From the NCBI GenBank assembly GCA_037013495.1, contig CM072811.1, positions 42,849,452 to 42,913,451 of the forward strand: a stretch of 64,000 bases of DNA. Direction: 5' to 3'. The first letter of the stretch is position 1; every line of letters starts with the position of its first letter. Shown here piece by piece: positions 1 through 10,390 of this stretch. The translations under genes and the position numbers were made by a program. The notes beneath the pieces are model-generated. The model saw only the letters and a list, made by a program, of their open reading frames with translations. It did no database searches and was not told the origin of the DNA. The stretch is from Hippophae tibetana. Taxonomy: Eukaryota > Streptophyta > Magnoliopsida > Rosales > Elaeagnaceae.

Positions 1-389
1 GATTCTTGTTTCACTTGCGGGTCAGTGGACCCACTTTGTATAAAGTACTTCCTACATATGTATCGTAAAAATAAAGAGTCATCAATTTTTTTATCTTTTA
101 AAAAAATGTATTTTATATTTATACTTATTAGATATGATAATATAAGTCTATTATTTTTATAAAAATAAAAGTAGAAAATAAGATATTACAAATTCATTAT
201 TTTACAAAATTAACTTTTGTAATTTATGAGAACTTGTGCTACTCACCTTAAACATAACATATTTCTACTACTCTTTTATCTATCACATATATATCATATT
301 TTTTTTATAATTAAAGTGATAGTTTTTAATCGGATACAATTACTTGGATTTCACTAATTGTACTTATCAATAACACTACATTACATCAT
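1..389. other. AT-rich intergenic stretch, nothing recognised
   Basis: No reading frame of note and no recognisable RNA gene or repeat. It lies downstream (3') of the minus-strand LEA_2-like locus and could include its 3' untranslated region. Confidence 0.5.
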
Positions 390-1121
390 TTAAGATTCAA
401 CACAATTTTTTACAAATACTAAGCATGAATAGTAATTATTGAAAAATTTGACAAACCCTACATTGAAACCATGAAGAGCTTCCTGTAAATTATCAAAATC
501 CTTTACTAGTTGCTCTGTAACATTTTCCTGTAAATTATCAAAAACCCTTGTGTTAATTGATGTTACATTTTTTGGCCTTTGAGAAAACCTTCCAACCTCT
601 GTATCAAGAAATTGAAAATCACCCAGATTTACAGAAGCTGTTAAGATATCATATGAAATTTCAGATATATCATTTTTGTTAGAGAACTGCATGGCTATTA
701 TATTCAATTCAGGATTGAAATTGGTTTCTGATAATGCAAACTCAAACTTTGTGAAGTAAAGCCTTTGGACGGCAATGATAGGCAAACAGCTCTGAAGGAT
801 GGCAAAAAATAGGGCTCCAGTGATGAGGAGGAAGGTAACAATAGCAAGTATGCACACTAATAATGCACATGCAAAACACCATACATTCAATCCATACTCT
901 TGCTGTTCCAACCTTTTGTCAATTGTTATTGCATGGTGCTTGGAGGCAATTCAGAGAAGGTTACATGGTGTGTCTTCTTTGATTGGGTTTGGCAGGGAGG
1001 TGCTGCTAGTGGTGGTCGCAATGGCAGAAGAGGAGATTTTCCGGTTGTACCTGCATCCTTCCAGCTTGAGGATAGAGACAAAGAGGACTTTTGGTCCTCA
1101 CATGAAGTATCAGATGTTTCT
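390..1121 (-). pseudogene. LEA_2/NHL-like membrane protein gene, apparently frameshifted
   Basis: The minus strand is open from 950 down to 390. The predicted protein has one strong hydrophobic segment (about 22 residues beginning CFACALLVCILAIV) followed by a region with the look of the LEA_2/NDR1-HIN1-like domain (FNPELNI..., then GRFSQRPKNVTSINT). Proteins of that family sit in a membrane with the LEA_2 domain outside the cytosol; the role here is unknown. The frame has no ATG upstream of the membrane segment and meets a stop at 951-953. A second minus frame, open from 1121 to 929, encodes a Ser/Pro-rich stretch ending KKTHHVTFSELPPS, like the cytosolic tail expected just before the membrane segment. 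The two frames overlap near 929-950, which suggests a frameshift, or a missed small intron. A 48-bp-spaced duplication repeats FDNLQE within the domain. The family call is by pattern only. Confidence 0.5.
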
Positions 1122-1152
1122 CAGTTGTGAAATTAGAACCACATGTATATAA

Positions 1153-1549
1153 AGATAAATTGAATTTAGCACACAATGGTGGACAAGATAATTAACAGAT
1201 AACAACCTTCCAAAATATACGAAGGTGAAAAAGGGACATGATCAAATAAAGGAACTTAGTTACATGATTGATGACCATCAATTGGTTCATAGTGTTAAAT
1301 ACAAATTAAGCTAAATTATCAAGAGAGAGAGAGAGGGAAAAACCAGCTAACAATACTGAAAAACAGAATCCCTATCATGTTAATTTGTAATACAGAAAAA
1401 TAGCACAATTGAACAGATTCACACACTATAATGACATGCAAGAATGTAGTGTTTGCCTAATGTATGCGAGAAACCTCATGAGAAATGTAAACATAGGATA
1501 TGGTCAATCTTGCTTCCCTAATCAGATGAAAGAGGGGAGCATTATCAGT
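1153..1549. other. Intergenic DNA, probable 3' UTR of the pseudokinase gene
   Basis: No coding potential. It directly follows the stop codon of the minus-strand receptor-like kinase, so its right part is probably the 3' UTR. A short GA microsatellite lies at about 1322-1336. Confidence 0.45.
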
Positions 1550-4309
1550 TCATGGAGTCCGTACATATGAATCTTTGGGTTTATTCTCTTCTGAAGATGG
1601 TCGGTTCTCCGGGTCAGATTGGCGGAATTCTTCAATCATTCTAACGACTTCATCCATATTTGGTCGCATGTCTGGAACCTTTGCTACACAAGTCATTGCA
1701 ATTTGCAACATCTGCACCATTTCTTCTTCAATATTTTGGTACCTCATCAACTCGACATCAAAAACCTCGGCTGTCCATTCCTCCCTTACAACAGATTGGA
1801 CCCATCTTGGGAGATCAACTGTATCATCGCTGCCTGGTGACTGAACTGGAGCTTTTCCTGTCAGCATCTCAAGAAGCAGAACACCAAAGCCATAGACATC
1901 CGATTTATGGGTGTGCTTATGGGTATCAATCACCTCTGAAGCACGATACCCTACACTTCTAGAATGAGTCGCTGGGACATCCACAAGAGGGGTTAGTCCC
2001 AAATCAGAAATGCAGCCATCATTATCTTGGTTGATGAGGACATTTGAGGACTTTATATTTCCATGACTTAACTTTGGACCACCAAGAGAATGTATGTGAG
2101 CTATTCCCCTAGCAGTTCCAAGTGATATCTTCACTCTAGATTCCCAGTCTAGTGGAGTTCTTCCACTTGCTTTGTTTCCTGTCAACAGAGTGAAATCAAA
2201 TGCTGTGAAAAAGGCGGCTTTCTCATCTTCTGGTAAAAAAGAGTTCAGAAATTGCAATTTATTTATATAAAATTTAAGTCATCAATCAAGATCAAAGCTT
2301 GCAGATGTTCTAATATAAGTTTATATAAAAAAAAAATTAAGAACCCTGAATGGATGCAGTAAATCTAGTTTTTGTGGTGCGACACACACATCATTTTAAA
2401 TGAAAAAAATTATAAGGATGAACATATGCACTTTCTAACTGCATTGCATGGATTAATATGTTTCACGCATCCTACGAAAATTTATCCATCATCCATGCTT
2501 TTGATTCTGCTGAAATAAATAAGGGCTGGCAAACAGTTTTAGCATGCGAAGGTCAGTAAGAGGTTGGAATCATCGAATGTGGTAACATGAGTATTTAATT
2601 AAAGTGATAACAAACTATACATCTATACATCAACTTGCTGATAAAATCAAGTCCATAAATACTTGAGATTCGTTCTAAATGTTAAGAGTGTTAATGATGC
2701 TTGTAGCAAAATTGTTCTTAACATCTTTAGTGCAGTTTATCCCTATCACCCTATGTGTGGTTCACGGGGCAGCAAAGCCCGTTAATTTCTGACAAAATTT
2801 TCAGATTTCATTTTGATTTCAACCACATTCAGAGTAGACTTCTGAAATTTTTCGAAAATAAATAATCAGCACATTTAAATGTCATAGAAATGATAAAAAG
2901 AAAATAATGAAACAATGAAACTGGGAGGATCAAGTAACTGTACCATGCAAGAGAGCAGCCAAACTACCACCACGCACGTAATCATAAACCAGGAGCTTTT
3001 CCTCTTTTGAGTAATAGTACGCACGGAGAGGTACAACATTTTGGTGCTGTCCAATCCTCCCTATGATCTCCATTTGCTGTTCGAAGTCCCTCTTTCCAAC
3101 AACAACTTCCTTCAGCCTTTTTACCACTACTGTTGTTGACTCCTCTAAGATAGCCTTGTATGCTGTGCCATGACTACCTTTTCCCAACACTTCAGCTGAA
3201 GCCCTCAATAAGTCCTCCAGATCAAAGTTATAAGAAGAACCTTCAAAGAAAACCAGCTTGTTTTTTTCAGCTTCTTGCACCCCACTACCAAAGTCCTCTC
3301 TAGGCTTCCCACTCCTCCCAACACTAGAGGCCTTCGCTTTTGCTGCACTGGAGCTTCCATCATCTCTTTTCTTTAAGCAGCAGAGAACAATACCTAAAGC
3401 TAAAATAAATAGCAGCACAACTCCTCCAGCTGCTATGGCAATGATCACTCCCAATGTCAGTTTCTTTTTGGAGCGTTGTTTATAAGGAATTGCTGCTGCT
3501 GGTGATGGTGGTAGTGGAGATGGAGATGGAGATGGAGATGGAGATGGAGATGGAGATGGAGATGGAGATGGAGATGGAGATGGAGATGGAGAAGGATAAG
3601 GATAAGGATAAGGCGGAGGAAGGACTAAAGAACAAGCTTTAAGAGGTGCTCCACATATATGAGAATCTCCAAGAAAGGATGAATTAGGGAACTTTTGAAG
3701 GGATCTAGGAATAGACCCATTAAAATTGTTATAGCTGAGATTCAAATGCTTTAGACCAGGGTTGAGGTCAGGAATGGGTCCTGCAAGGGTGTTGTTCTGG
3801 AGACTCAAACTTGTCAACTGTGTCAAATTCTGTATTGTTTGTGGAATTTTGCCAGTGAAGAAATTAAATGAAAGATCAAGTACATTCAGTTGAGGGGGTA
3901 AGGAGGAGGGGATGCTACCAGTAAAGTTGTTATGTTGTAGATAGATGTATTCAAGAGAAGGAAGTGAGGTGACATCAGAAGGAAGATTACCACTGAGGAG
4001 ATTGGACCGAAGGCTGAGAATCTTGAGGGAATCAAGCTTACCAAGGGTGTTGGGTGGGATAGTACCAATTAGTCCGCTACCAGGGAGCCTCAAAGCAAGC
4101 ACATGATTCCCATCCTTGGTGCAATTGATACCAACCCAAGAAGTGCAGACAGAGGTAGAAGCATTCCAGTGAAGGTTCCGACCATGAGGAACAGCAGAGG
4201 CAAAGTCAAGAAGTGCCTTCTTATCTGAGTTCAGGTCAGAAGTAACTGAAGGAAGAACAGTGGCAATGGAAATAAGGAAAGGAAGCAATGCAGTCATATA
4301 GAACTTCAT
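1550..4309 (-). CDS. LRR receptor-like kinase, probable inactive kinase (At5g58300-like)
   Basis: Two coding exons, 4309-2944 and 2178-1550, join to 664 codons plus stop. The 765-bp intron (2943-2179) starts GTACAG and ends TTGACAG, and restores the family sequence [15 protein letters not shown] across the junction. Order: signal peptide (about 1-24), LRR N-terminal cap with CTSWVGINC (55-63), about five LRRs (70-200), a Ser-Pro run (240-265), a transmembrane helix (286-311), a basic juxtamembrane region and a kinase domain (about 370-640). The glycine-rich loop [11 protein letters not shown] and VVVK lysine (397) are present. The catalytic HRD is replaced by HGN (494-496) and DFG by DLG (514-516), so phosphotransfer is unlikely. 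Members of this clade act as plasma-membrane receptors or scaffolds. The start ATG is followed at once by the signal peptide. The ligand is unknown. Confidence 0.93.
3516..3590 (-). repeat. GGAGAT hexanucleotide array coding for Ser-Pro repeats
   Basis: About 12 uninterrupted GGAGAT units on the plus strand. On the coding strand they read TCTCCA and give a run of 13 Ser-Pro dipeptides between the last LRR and the transmembrane helix of the receptor-like pseudokinase. A shorter GGATAA array next to it gives Tyr-Pro repeats. Extensin-like Ser-Pro runs in apoplastic domains can be hydroxylated and glycosylated. The array is likely to vary in length between alleles. Confidence 0.95.
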
Positions 4310-7205
4310 GGAGAATTATCCAGGCAAGAAATCAGAAACTAAAAATATCTAGCAGCTGCAATCATCACTATTTTCCTGGTCAAACATAAAGACAAAGGAA
4401 CAACGTCAGGCAGCTAGAACATGGAAAAGAGAAATATTTTAACAATCACCTAAGCTAAAAAAATAGCATAAGATTGTTATGCTTTACTGTAAACCAATAT
4501 GTATGTTCACAAATAAATGAGGAAAATAACTCTGTAAAGCAACTCTGTGTGTGTGTGCGTGTTTGGCATTAAATCATGTCCAAAAAATTTGGATTAATAT
4601 CTTTCTCTTTTATAGTCCACAAAGCCAAAGCCTAGCATTCAAATCTTGAGCATATATATTGTTTAGATTACATTAGCAAGCTATGTTACATGTACTCTTC
4701 ATTTACATGTCTAACAGACACACTATGGACATGGATGTAGGTAATCAACGTAGAAATTTAAAGAAAATAGATGTGCTTTAACACTTAGAAAAATTTAGAT
4801 CACTTGGTTTCTAAAAAATGTACATGTAACTATGTAGCAAGTACTAAAATTTTTGGCATGTTGAAGGTTGAAATGTACCTACGATTCAATTATCTGCAAG
4901 CACCCAAACTGAGAAAATAGATGATTCTTCCCCGAAACACACGATTACCTCAATTTCAGAGGAAAGTTCACCTGATTAATCGCCATAATATCTGTCCATT
5001 CATCAAAGTTATGAAGAAACTTAATAATTTAAGTTCGAGGGATGGGAAGAAAAAGGGTAAAGCCTCGTCTATAAATCTAACCTAAAGATGGCACATTTAT
5101 TGAAGTAGACCAACTTAAAAGGAGTGGTTTAACAACCATGGTCATTCTTGTGAGAGATATAAATAGTAAATTGGTAATCAGATGATATAACTTCCATTCT
5201 TACAAGAAGTTTCATTTTCAACTTCCTCCCTAAGAAAACTAAATTTTCGTAAAAAATCACCATATATCTTTTAATAATATAAACAACATTTTTTTTTCAG
5301 GAGTTAAAAATGAAAACATATAAATAAGTGGTTCATATAAGAGCTGCATTAAAATAAATTTGACTTCTTTATAATAAAATAGCATGTTAAAACCCTTAAT
5401 TCGTGAACCAAATTCTAACCTAACAGAAATATTATGATTAATAGGTTTCACTTGAAAATTCAAGCATTCAGAGAAAACTCACAAAATTCTACAGGGTGGG
5501 TTGGAAAAATTTATAGTACTTCGCGCACGTTTTCCAGAAATCAGTACCAAGATGAGAGAAATACGGGGTTAAGCCAAAAATTCCAACAATTGGTAAAATT
5601 GATAAAAACCCTTAACAATTACTCAGATCTAGAAGCACTATAGCTAACTGTATAATATAAGCATGAGTTACATATTATAGAAAGGTAGGCTCTGTAAAGC
5701 TTGACAAGACGAAGAAAAAATAAAATAAAATGAGAACCTGGAAAGAAGAGAAGTGCAGCGCCAACTATTCAAAAATTTAAGGATGGGCTGAGCTCAGAAG
5801 CAACCATTAGGGAGGTCCTTCGAGCTCAGACAGACTAGCATTGAGTCCGGAACTCTGTAATTTCGCAGATTTCTTAACGGCATTTGTGGGCAAAATCTAC
5901 CAAGTGGATTTATTCAGATCCCAGCTATAAAGCTCTGATTTTACTTTCTAGACATCCCAAAGAAAAACAAGGGATTTCCAACAATTCCATTGAAAATCAA
6001 ACTACATTTTCAGTTTAATTTATTAGTACAAATTCCTAGTAGCTTTGTGGACTGTGTCTCTCTTACTTATCCAACAAGAAGGGAAAAGAGCTAATTCTTG
6101 TGAAGAATTTCAGTACATTCCAGCAAAGAAGAGAAGATTTTCAGACTAGGGTATTTTTAAAAATTAAATATAAATTTAGATACAGAAAAAGAATAGAAAT
6201 GGAAGAAGAACACTGAAGTAGTACCGTAACAGTATAATTTTGTGAGAGAAATGTGTGAAGGTAGTAATAGAACATGCAAAATGGTCCCTTTAAGTTGTGC
6301 TGAAAAGTAAGCAAAGTGTTACGTTATGAACGGTAATAACAACTCATGCTGACATATCGTTACGGCTAAGCTGTGTTTTCTATCAAAATTAGACCCCTCG
6401 TTTCTCTACAAATATTAAATTGTCTCTACAGCTGTACAACTTACGCTTGCCATGGAACTTCTCAATATAATAAAATTAACTGAAAATTATCAATCATATC
6501 CCTAAAATTTTATTTTTTTAAAATATTTTTATCGTTTATAAAAACATTTTTAATACCATCAATACTACATTATTAATTGATAATATGTCTTGTTATTAAT
6601 AGACGTTAATCAAATCTGTTAAAAAAAATATTTCAATTTAAATTTATTTTCAGTTTAATAAAAATTTAACTCAAAATTTCTCAAACACTACCACCACGCC
6701 CACTTTCACTGACACCATAAACAGCCATCTCCTTAAAACAATTCTGGGAAAAAAAAAGGGGAAAGGTCGTATACATTAGTCTTTCTGGTTGGGTTTTTTT
6801 TTTTTTATTGTTTTATATGTCTACATTGGATACTTATAAATTTCATGAATTCGTTTGTAATGAAGTGACTTTAGGGACATTCAGATGTTGCTACAAAATT
6901 GGTTTGTTCGACCTTTGTATCGAAAGTTTACTAATAGGAAATAAATTTTTTAGATATAATTATATTTGACAAATCCATTAAATAAAAAAATATTTTTATG
7001 ACCTAATTTTTAATCAAATAAAAAATAGTTAATGTTTTTGACTTAAAGATGTCAAAGTAAAAGTAAAGTAAAGTTAAAAAAATAATTTCATTTAACGAAA
7101 AATAGTGTTACGTGAAATAGTGAGAGAATATTTTAGAAAAATATTTGTGATATTTTTTCTAAAATAGGATGACAAAATAGTGAGTTTATAAAATTTGTGT
7201 GCCAT
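4310..7205. other. Upstream region of the pseudokinase, then AT-rich intergenic DNA
   Basis: No supported gene. Minus-strand pyrimidine tracts ending in AG occur near 4320-4380 and 5740, so an intron in the 5' UTR is possible but not proven. The part beyond about 6250 is AT-rich and gives way to the copia LTR that is recognisable from about 7206. Confidence 0.4.
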
Positions 7206-7396
7206 TATTTTGGATTTATTTTAATTTATTGTATTATTTCTCACTTTGTACCCATTAATTTTATTAGTATTTAAAATATTTTTTGTAATTTGTCTCGTGG
7301 ATGTAATCCAAATTAAAGGATGAATCACGTTAAATTATCAGTGTCATTATTTTACTCTGTTTAATTTAATTTATTTTTACCCGTTGTGCCCCAACA
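7206..7396 (+). repeat. 3' part of a copia LTR
   Basis: It ends ...GCCCCAACA and is followed after two bases by a primer-binding site. The sequence is clearly similar, including CACTTTGTACCCATTAATTT and GTGTCATTATTTTAC, to the minus strand of 57302-57480, which lies at the 3' end of a copia element in the second receptor kinase gene. The two therefore belong to one family. I could not fix the left end of this LTR. Confidence 0.75.
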
Positions 7397-7398
7397 AC

Positions 7399-7412
7399 TG
7401 GTATCAAAGCTA
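7399..7412 (+). other. Primer-binding site (initiator tRNA-Met type)
   Basis: TGGTATCAAAGCTA lies two bases after the LTR end. It matches the usual plant copia primer-binding site, which is complementary to the 3' end of initiator tRNA-Met, and orients the element on the plus strand. Confidence 0.85.
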
Positions 7413-7520
7413 GTCTAGTAAAATTCTTAGTAAGCTTTGTGGTTACAACATAGACTGATCTACCACATCAGAAAATATTTAAAACGTATTTATTTGTAGA
7501 AAAATAAACACAACGAAAAA

Positions 7521-7967
7521 ATGTTACGCTAGAAGGTAGATATTGAGAAATTTAATGGTAATAATAATTTCTCTTTGTGGCAAAGGAGGATAAAAGATAT
7601 TCTCATTCAATGGAAGATCCATAAGGCGTTATTGAGAAAAGAAAATAAGGCAGCAACTGTCACCGAGAAACAGAGAGAGTAGATAGATGAGATTACAGTC
7701 AATACAATCCATCTAAATCTCTTAGACAGTGTCTTGCAAAATATTGAATCAAAAAATTGCAAGACTGTAAAAGAAATATGGAAGACTCTAGAAAATGTGT
7801 ACATGTCAAAGAACATTAACAATAAATTTTATTTATGTAATGAGTTATATCAGATGAAGAAGGAAGATAATGCGAGCATGATGCAGCACGTTAACGATTT
7901 CAACAGCAAGCTTTCTCACTTAGCAAGATTCAATGTGAGTTTCGACAATGAAGATAAATATGTGATG
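7521..7967 (+). pseudogene. Copia gag, first part (broken by an inserted LTR)
   Basis: The plus frame starting ATG at 7521 reads the typical copia gag opening (DIEKFNGNNNFSLWQRRIKD) and continues to FDNEDKYVM, as in the UBN2/gag-polypeptide family that packages element RNA. In-frame stops at 7530-7532 and near 7680 show that it is dead. At 7967 the gag is cut by a solo LTR and resumes at 9960. It lies about 110 bp downstream of the primer-binding site, as expected for an element leader. Confidence 0.85.
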
Positions 7968-8390
7968 TGATAACTGTATTTTATATAGTTATTTTCACCT
8001 ATTTTATTAATTATAATTACTATGTTCTTAATGTTTTTAGTTAATTTTTGATGAATAAATTAGTATTTACTGTTTTTTATATTTTTTAATAAAAATTAAA
8101 TAATTTGTATCGAAAACGTACTTAATTGCAAATTTGTGTCCAAAAATATAATTTCAAATAAAAGAATGTTTAATTGCAATTTATAAAAGTCGAAAATATA
8201 ATTTAAATTAAAATTGGGCTTAATTTTAATTATTTAAAGTTTAAAAATTTAATTTAAATTAGAAAAGAGCTCAACTGTAATTAAAGAAAGTTAAAATTGT
8301 AATTTGAATTAAATTTGTGGGTCAAAATGCAATTAAGAAAGTTTTATATTCTGCGCAGGTTAGAAGAATCCACGCGCCATACAGCACGCG

Positions 8391-8940
8391 CGACACGTGG
8401 ACCGTCCGATCAAACAAGTAACGGCTACGATGCGCGCGTCCAGATCACGCCCGGCCAACTCGCGTGGGTGCAGATTTTATTTCACGCGGCTCGGCGCCCG
8501 ACTAGGGCCCATCTACTGCGCAGGCTAGCGTGCAGTAGGACCCACGTGTCTGACGCGTCCAGCCGCTGTCCCCCACGTTACGTGCGCCGATGATCCCGTG
8601 CGATGATCTCTCCGTGCAATCGGATCTTCAGTTAATCAAACGCTGCCACGTGTCCCACATTAAGTCCTTTCAGCGAATGAGAAGATGCCACGTGTTCCAC
8701 TCCATTTTTAAGCCAATCCTGTTGTGACACGTGTCAGGTTACGATGAGCGCGAAAGTGCACGATCACGCCCGCGTGCAACCGTTGTCTCCCGTGCGACAA
8801 TCCATCGTGCGCCCATTTCTCGCAGCCAATGGAATGCTGCCATGTGTCCGCATTAATTCCTTTCAGCGAATCAGACGCTGACACGTGACATGCATTTTTG
8901 AATTAAAAAAACCGAACGGCTCTCTGTCGCTACACGTGAT
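8391..8940 (+). promoter_or_regulatory. Cluster of CACGTG (G-box/ABRE-like) motifs in the LTR
   Basis: Seven CACGTG hexamers lie in about 550 bp, near 8394, 8543, 8647, 8690, 8728, 8880 and 8932, most within GCCACGTGTC or GACACGTG contexts. This GC-rich block stands out from the AT-rich surroundings. Part of it is an internal duplication: the segment around CCTTTCAGCGAAT appears twice, about 200 bp apart. G-boxes bind bZIP and bHLH factors in plants. Placed upstream of the LTR TATA box they would form an enhancer, which is an inference. Confidence 0.6.
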
Positions 8941-9065
8941 TTTAATTAATATTTTCGATATCGAAAATCAATACGCGTGATTTTATTTTTCGATACAAAT
9001 TTTTACGCGTTTTTATAAAAAAAATAAAATAAAAAATGTAATATTTTAGATGTATTATTTTTAGC

Positions 9066-9073
9066 TATAAATA
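9066..9073 (+). promoter_or_regulatory. LTR TATA box
   Basis: CTATAAATAGAAG is a strong plant TATA-box context, lying after the G-box cluster and about 890 bp before the LTR end. It suggests transcription to the right, starting near 9095-9105. Confidence 0.6.
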
Positions 9074-9159
9074 GAAGATAAGATGATAGAGTAAAAAAGT
9101 TTTGGGAGTTTTGGAGAGTTTAGTTTTGGAAATTATTTTGTGTTGCTCGGTTTTGGACT

Positions 9160-9203
9160 GCAGAACACGCATAAGCCATTTTTTGGCTTTTGTTGTGTTC
9201 TGC
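9160..9203 (+). other. Hairpin in the transcribed part of the LTR
   Basis: GCAGAACAC at 9160-9168 pairs with GTGTTCTGC at 9195-9203, and AAGCCA pairs with TGGCTT inside. This gives a two-part stem about 60-100 bases after the predicted transcription start. It could act in RNA processing or reverse transcription of the parent element. Confidence 0.5.
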
Positions 9204-9959
9204 GTGTGCCAAATATTTGTTCTAATTGATATTTTAATTTTCCTTCTTCTTCATCTAATTTTTCTGTAACTGATGTAATTTTTATTTTAATTTTATGAAG
9301 TAATTTAATTTTTCTAGGGTTGCATTTGATCTAAATTTATGAAGCTTTTATTTTAATTATTTTTGATAGATTTATAAGACGTTCTATTTTGTGCTTAATG
9401 CTTTTTGATTATTTACGAATCTTATCAAAACGATCTGTGGCACATAAATAAACTTGGAAGATGCATTTGTTTGTATATTGCTCGTAAATAGAAAGACATG
9501 TATGATGAAGGATAGGAATATACCCTAATTGTATGTGTGGTCATTTGAAAACTTAAAACGTAATGAATCTTGGTGAATTTAATTCTCATAGAGATATAGT
9601 GAATTAATTTAACGGGTTGTGTTTGTACGGAGCTCGGAAGAGATGTATGAATAAAATTATAAGTTTTCGGTTGACAAATTAAATGTACTAAAAAATATAA
9701 TTCAAAAGAAAATAATATGATTTGAGTTGATTAATTTGGTGAAAAATTGTAATCCTAAATTTCTTTATTTGTTATTAAACTCTTTTCTTAAATTAGTTAC
9801 AATCAACGAGCGTTTTGAATAAAATCAGAGAGAGATAATTTTAGTACTCAACAAACTGTAGTAACAAATCTCTGTAGGAACGATAAATTACTTATCAAAT
9901 ATTATTACTTGTGACCGTGTATGCTTGCACGGTTTTATGTGTTAAAAAAACACACAACA

Positions 9960-10390
9960 TGATGTTGTTGGCATCAAAACTCTATTCATATAATCATCTC
10001 ACAGCAACTCTGATTTATGTGAAAAAAAAAAATAGAGTTTGAAGTTGTAAAAACCATGTTATCATATATATGAGAAACATAACAATGAGATAGATTCAGA
10101 AGCACAAGCCTTTATCACATACTCCAGAAGAAGAAGACAATATAGAGAACATAAACACATACTCAAGAGTAGAGACAAATCAAATAAATATGACAATGTT
10201 GAATTCTATCGTTATAAGAGGAAGAGTCACATAAAAAAAATTATTGAATGTTAAAAAAAAACAAAAAACAAACAAAGGTAAAACAGTAAGGAAAGACGAC
10301 AATAATGATGATGAGAAAACAAATAACATAGACAAGTTCAATATCGTTTATGATAAAGATTTTGTCAATCTTGCATTAAACAAGATCGTG
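9960..10390 (+). pseudogene. Copia gag, second part with decayed zinc knuckle
   Basis: From 9962 the plus strand continues the gag interrupted at 7967: MMLLASKLYSYNHLTATLIY, then FEVVKTMLSYI before a stop. Near 10197-10247 the frame reads VEFYRYKRKSHIKKNY, which has the spacing of a CCHC zinc knuckle with the cysteine positions lost and only the His kept. The similarity fades after about 10390. No protease, integrase or reverse transcriptase follows, so the rest of this copia element has been deleted. Confidence 0.75.

Larger units (their letters stand above)
7968..9959 (+). mobile_element. Solo LTR (1992 bp) of a probable Ty3/gypsy element
   Basis: It begins TGATAACTG and ends CACACAACA (TG...CA) and is flanked on both sides by the 5-bp duplication TGATG (7963-7967 and 9960-9964). 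It sits in a copia gag whose two halves read on when it is removed. No coding region or second LTR is present, so it is a solo LTR left by recombination between the two LTRs. The end segment (GTGACCGTGTATGCTTGCAC) resembles LTR ends of plant Tat/Athila-type gypsy elements; that family call is from memory. A GC-rich block at 8340-8940, a TATA box at 9066 and a hairpin at 9160 fit a promoter and transcript-end region. The orientation follows from the TATA box. Confidence 0.9.

Noticed and set aside
799..1152. Plus-strand open frames of 76-117 codons
   Set aside because: They overlap the LEA_2-like frames in antisense, show no domain or signal, and have ordinary length for chance frames.
3454..3642. 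Plus-strand frame with a long Met-Glu repeat
   Set aside because: It is only the reverse reading of the GGAGAT array inside the pseudokinase exon.
8315..8593. A 92-codon GC-rich plus frame
   Set aside because: It lies in the U3-like part of the solo LTR, is Arg/Ser-rich as any frame in GC-rich DNA would be, and has no similarity I recognise.
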